Assembly (NCBI GenBank): GCA_000827495.1
Contig: KN817555.1
Span: forward strand, 137,928 to 201,927
Source: Hypholoma sublateritium FD-334 SS-4
Taxonomy: Eukaryota; Basidiomycota; Agaricomycetes; Agaricales; Strophariaceae
Direction: 5' to 3'
DNA length: 64,000 nucleotides
Of the stretch, positions 61,127 to 64,000 are shown one piece after another. The position numbers were made by a program, and so were the translations under genes. How positions within the stretch are numbered: the first letter of the stretch is position 1; every line of letters starts with the position of its first letter. A model generated the notes under the pieces. It was given only the letters and a program-made list of their open reading frames with translations. It made no database searches and was not told where the DNA came from.

Positions 61127-64000
61127 ATGCGTCTCCCGTTCTCCACACTCGTTCTCTCTGCGACCGCTCTTTTCTCTCTCTTCCCCTCCCCTGTTCTCTC
61201 CATCCACCCTCATGCACTCAGTCGCCGCGAACACGGACGCTCGCCGGCCGCGCATGTATTGACCTCCCGTCAACACCGCATAGCTCGTGACCTGCTAGAT
61301 GTATGCATCAATGCCAACGTAGACCTCGCGGCTAATGCCTCTCAGTTACTGGGTCTTGGCTCGCTACTAGGCGATCTCAACCTTGGCACCAATGTCCAGC
61401 TCTGCCTGTGTTTGAAGGTACGGTTTTTCTTCATGAGGTGCATATATGCGCTAAACTCGCTCGCATATAGGACCTGAACGTTTACCTTGACACTAATGAC
61501 GATGTTCAAGCTTTGGTCGGACTCCTCGGGAAAAACGCCGTCTCCACTATCATTACCGCTCTGGTATGTATCCTTCTCCGCACGTCTGATTGTGTGGCAA
61601 ACTCTGATGCTAAATATCTTAGATCAATACCTCGCCTGACGCTCGTCAATGTACCTTCCCATCCAATGCGCACCATACCTGTAACAACTCGGACCCTTGC
61701 CACTACGAATGCGATACCAACTATGTCCAGAATGGCAATACATGTGTCTGCGCTCCTCCCAATATCTCCTGCAACGGTGTATGTGGAGGCTTTCCTCAGG
61801 TGAGCATATTTATGCGCATACATTTATGCTTTCTCTTGTTCTCGATATTCTAATGCCTCAATCAGGGCTGTGGTTCATCAGTCCCTTCTTTAAAGCGCGC
61901 AGAATCAATTAGTACACTTTCTCAAGCCCAATCGCGGTGCAAGCCCCACGAAACGGTCTGTGGCGTCCCAGGTCAAGTGGGCACCCTGGCCTTTGAATGC
62001 GTCGATGTCCAAACGACCGAAGATAGCTGTAAGTCATATTTTAATATACTTATCTTTTTTCTTTTCCTTATGTTATTCTGGCACTGTAGGTGGTGGCTGC
62101 GTTGTTCCTCATTCGTTCACCGAAGCGTCGGCTCAGAGCTTGGGCAAGGATTGCACCAACGTTTTTCATGCGAAGAGGTCAACATGCTTCGAAAGCCAAT
62201 GCATCGTTAACTCTTGCAGCGAAGGGTGGATCCCTAATTCCACGAAGGATGGTTGTATCGCCTCTCCAGGTTCATTGTCGAGAATGCGCAGGGTGCAAAA
62301 ACGGGGAGACCCTCTGTCTGCAAACGTTACAGACACTGTAAACGTCAACTCGGATCTGCTCACCCAGTTGGTTGCTCTTTCCAAGGCCGTCGTGGACCTT
62401 TCCTCTCTGACATCGTCTTCCTTGGGCATATCATTGATATCTACTTCCAATACAACATCGTCGATATACGCCCTTTTTGAAGACATCAATCGGGCCACTG
62501 GAAGCTTGCTGGCATCGTCGACCATCTCCCAGCTTGAGACCAACACAGCCGCCTTGTTCAATATCAGCGCCCTGTTGGCCTCGATACTTTCTACTTGCGG
62601 CTGCACCAAGACTTTAGGACTCACTGACGCTTCGGCCGAGTTGCAAAGTCTCGTTTCATATCTCTCGGCTTTGACGAGTTGGTATACTCAGAACGCGATT
62701 GTGCCAGGCTCAACTCGCTCAAACACCGGTTCCTCTTCTGTCAATTCCCCAAATCAACCTATTGTTTTAGGGCTCTCTACATTGCTGTCCGACCTTGGTC
62801 GCTATGGAACATCCGAGATAGATACCATTGGCCTTTCTCCAAACGACGGCACGAATAACCATGCAAATGTGACCATTCATTCGGACTTGGTCACGAAAAT
62901 CATTGCCCTGGTCAACCTCGTGATTAAACTTCATGATGATGCATCGCCCACAACCGGATCCCCTCCGCCTCAACCCTCCACTTCCAGCTCATCAACCGAT
63001 GCTGCTGGTCTCATCAATCCTATCATCACTTCTACAACCAGCCTAGTCATTTCCGCCACTGTTGCATCTTTTGTGAATGCTACCGAATCTCTTATTCAAG
63101 CATGCAGTGCCGCTAACAGTTCTTTGGGTACATATGGGCTCGAAGGATTGGCCGCGGATTTGGAGGAAGTTACTGTTGCAGCTCTGGGGATTCAATCATA
63201 TTACCAAGGCCACCCCATCACCACCTCCCCGACCCCGACGGCGCCCGCATCTTTGGGCATATCAACGAAGCCAACGCCACCCGCAGCTCTCCCTCCTGCG
63301 CCGAATGCTTCCACCTCGGACGATGCACCTATCGTCATTGGCCTTTCCGACCTGCTCACCGGTCTTCAACTTTTGGGACCCATCAAAGCTAATGTGACAG
63401 TTGGCGGGCTGGGCGCTGGATTGAGTGACGGTATCGACAATATCCTGGATGGCCTCGACATCGGCCCAGTCAATGCCAGGCGTCGTGATGTCTCTGCAAA
63501 CGTCTCCGCAGCAATCAGTTCGGGTTTGAGATCTCAGTTAGCGGGCCTCTTCGACTTGGTTTTGGCGCTGGAAGACTCCATGAGCTCTCTTTCTACTACT
63601 GACTCGACCACATCGCCCACCTTGAACAATCAGTCGGTCTTGGGCATCGTGCATGCTACTGGACACCTGCTTCAGTCGTCAACTGTCGGCTCTCTTCTTA
63701 ACAACATCGACGCCCTCATCAACGCGACATCGGCTCTGCAAGACCAGTTCACAGCTTGCTCATGTACCGAAGCACTTGGGTTGGATAAGGCGGTCCGGTT
63801 TCTGGATCGTGTCTCTGAAGCGGCTGTGGGACTGAAAAACTGGTGTGCGTCCAATGACATCGTGGCCCCGACTCCGGACGATCCTACCACCACTTCTCTG
63901 GGCGCTCTGCTTCCAACAGGTATATATATCGCTTTCTACCTCTATTTGAACAATAAATAACGACGATTAGGTGGACCTTTGGTTGTCGAATCTCATGCCA
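61127..64000 (+). CDS. secreted modular protein with CPL1-like Cys-rich domain, 3' end cut by window edge
   Basis: Exons 61127-61417, 61471-61563, 61623-61799, 61866-62028, 62090-63919 and 63971 onward give over 890 residues. A signal peptide is clear (MRLPFSTLVLSATALFSLFP). A Cys-rich segment (CNNSDPCHYECDTNYVQNGN, CVCAPPNISCNGVCGGFP) leads into a CPL1-like domain: VCGVPGQVGTLAFECVDVQT, CGGCVV, CTNVFHAKRSTCFESQCIVN, SCSEGWIP. Cryptococcus CPL1 is a secreted factor needed for capsule. After it come at least three related helical modules, each with a hydrophobic pattern, a Cys pair in the first and third (STCGCTKTLGL, TACSCTEALGL) and a degenerate second (QACSAANSSLGTYGL), separated by Ser/Thr/Pro linkers. 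Many Asn-Xaa-Ser/Thr sites are present. It is probably a cell-wall or extracellular protein. Confidence 0.86.

Overview
The window is a piece of a basidiomycete nuclear genome, most likely an Agaricomycete. The evidence is dense genes on both strands, many 45-70 bp GT-AG introns per gene, very small exons, and typical gene content: DUF6534 and related seven-helix membrane proteins, a mushroom-type sesquiterpene synthase, an adenylate-forming reductase, an F-box/LRR protein, a CPL1-like secreted protein and a fused five-domain ARO1. Gene models were built by hand-splicing the translated frames. Nearly every multi-exon model closes in frame with family-consistent junctions; weak junctions are named in the entries.

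Layout. 0-2 kb: truncated F-box gene and a one-helix membrane protein. 2.9-4.2 kb: orphan 7TM protein. 4.3-8.3 kb: GC-rich degenerate repeats, then a short-chain dehydrogenase (SDR) family with one intact gene, one pseudogene and one short relic. 9.4-12 kb: small conserved-looking protein, calmodulin, tRNA-Thr(CGU). 13.2-14.8 kb: second 7TM gene. 15.8-17.3 kb: sesquiterpene synthase. 18-20 kb: divergent pair of a complex I subunit (NDUFA2 type) and an RGS/Rax1-like membrane protein. 20.6-23.7 kb: decayed adenylate-forming reductase. 24.2-31.7 kb: housekeeping block with ARO1, ribose-5-phosphate isomerase and TFIIH subunit TFB5. 32-42.5 kb: two DUF6534 paralogues flanking a mitochondrial HMG-box protein and an APH-fold kinase-like protein, with long gene-poor stretches. 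42.8-45.9 kb: Mediator subunit MED8 and a secreted SMP-30/gluconolactonase. 48.3-55 kb: cytochrome-b5-fused acyl-CoA desaturase, MFS transporter, O-methyltransferase. 56.9-58.4 kb: third 7TM gene, followed by a NACHT NTPase relic. 61.1 kb to the end: CPL1-like secreted modular protein cut by the window edge.

How genes may work together. ARO1 and ribose-5-phosphate isomerase sit head-to-tail on the minus strand; the isomerase feeds the pentose-phosphate pathway that makes erythrose-4-phosphate, a shikimate precursor. The sesquiterpene synthase has no neighbouring P450, so no terpene cluster is claimed. The desaturase, MFS transporter and O-methyltransferase are adjacent and could form a small accessory metabolic group, which is inference only. 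Five orphan 7TM genes in 64 kb and three decayed gene families (SDR, reductase, NACHT) show recent birth-and-death evolution. I found no CRISPR, operon, intact transposon or clearly new defence-type system.
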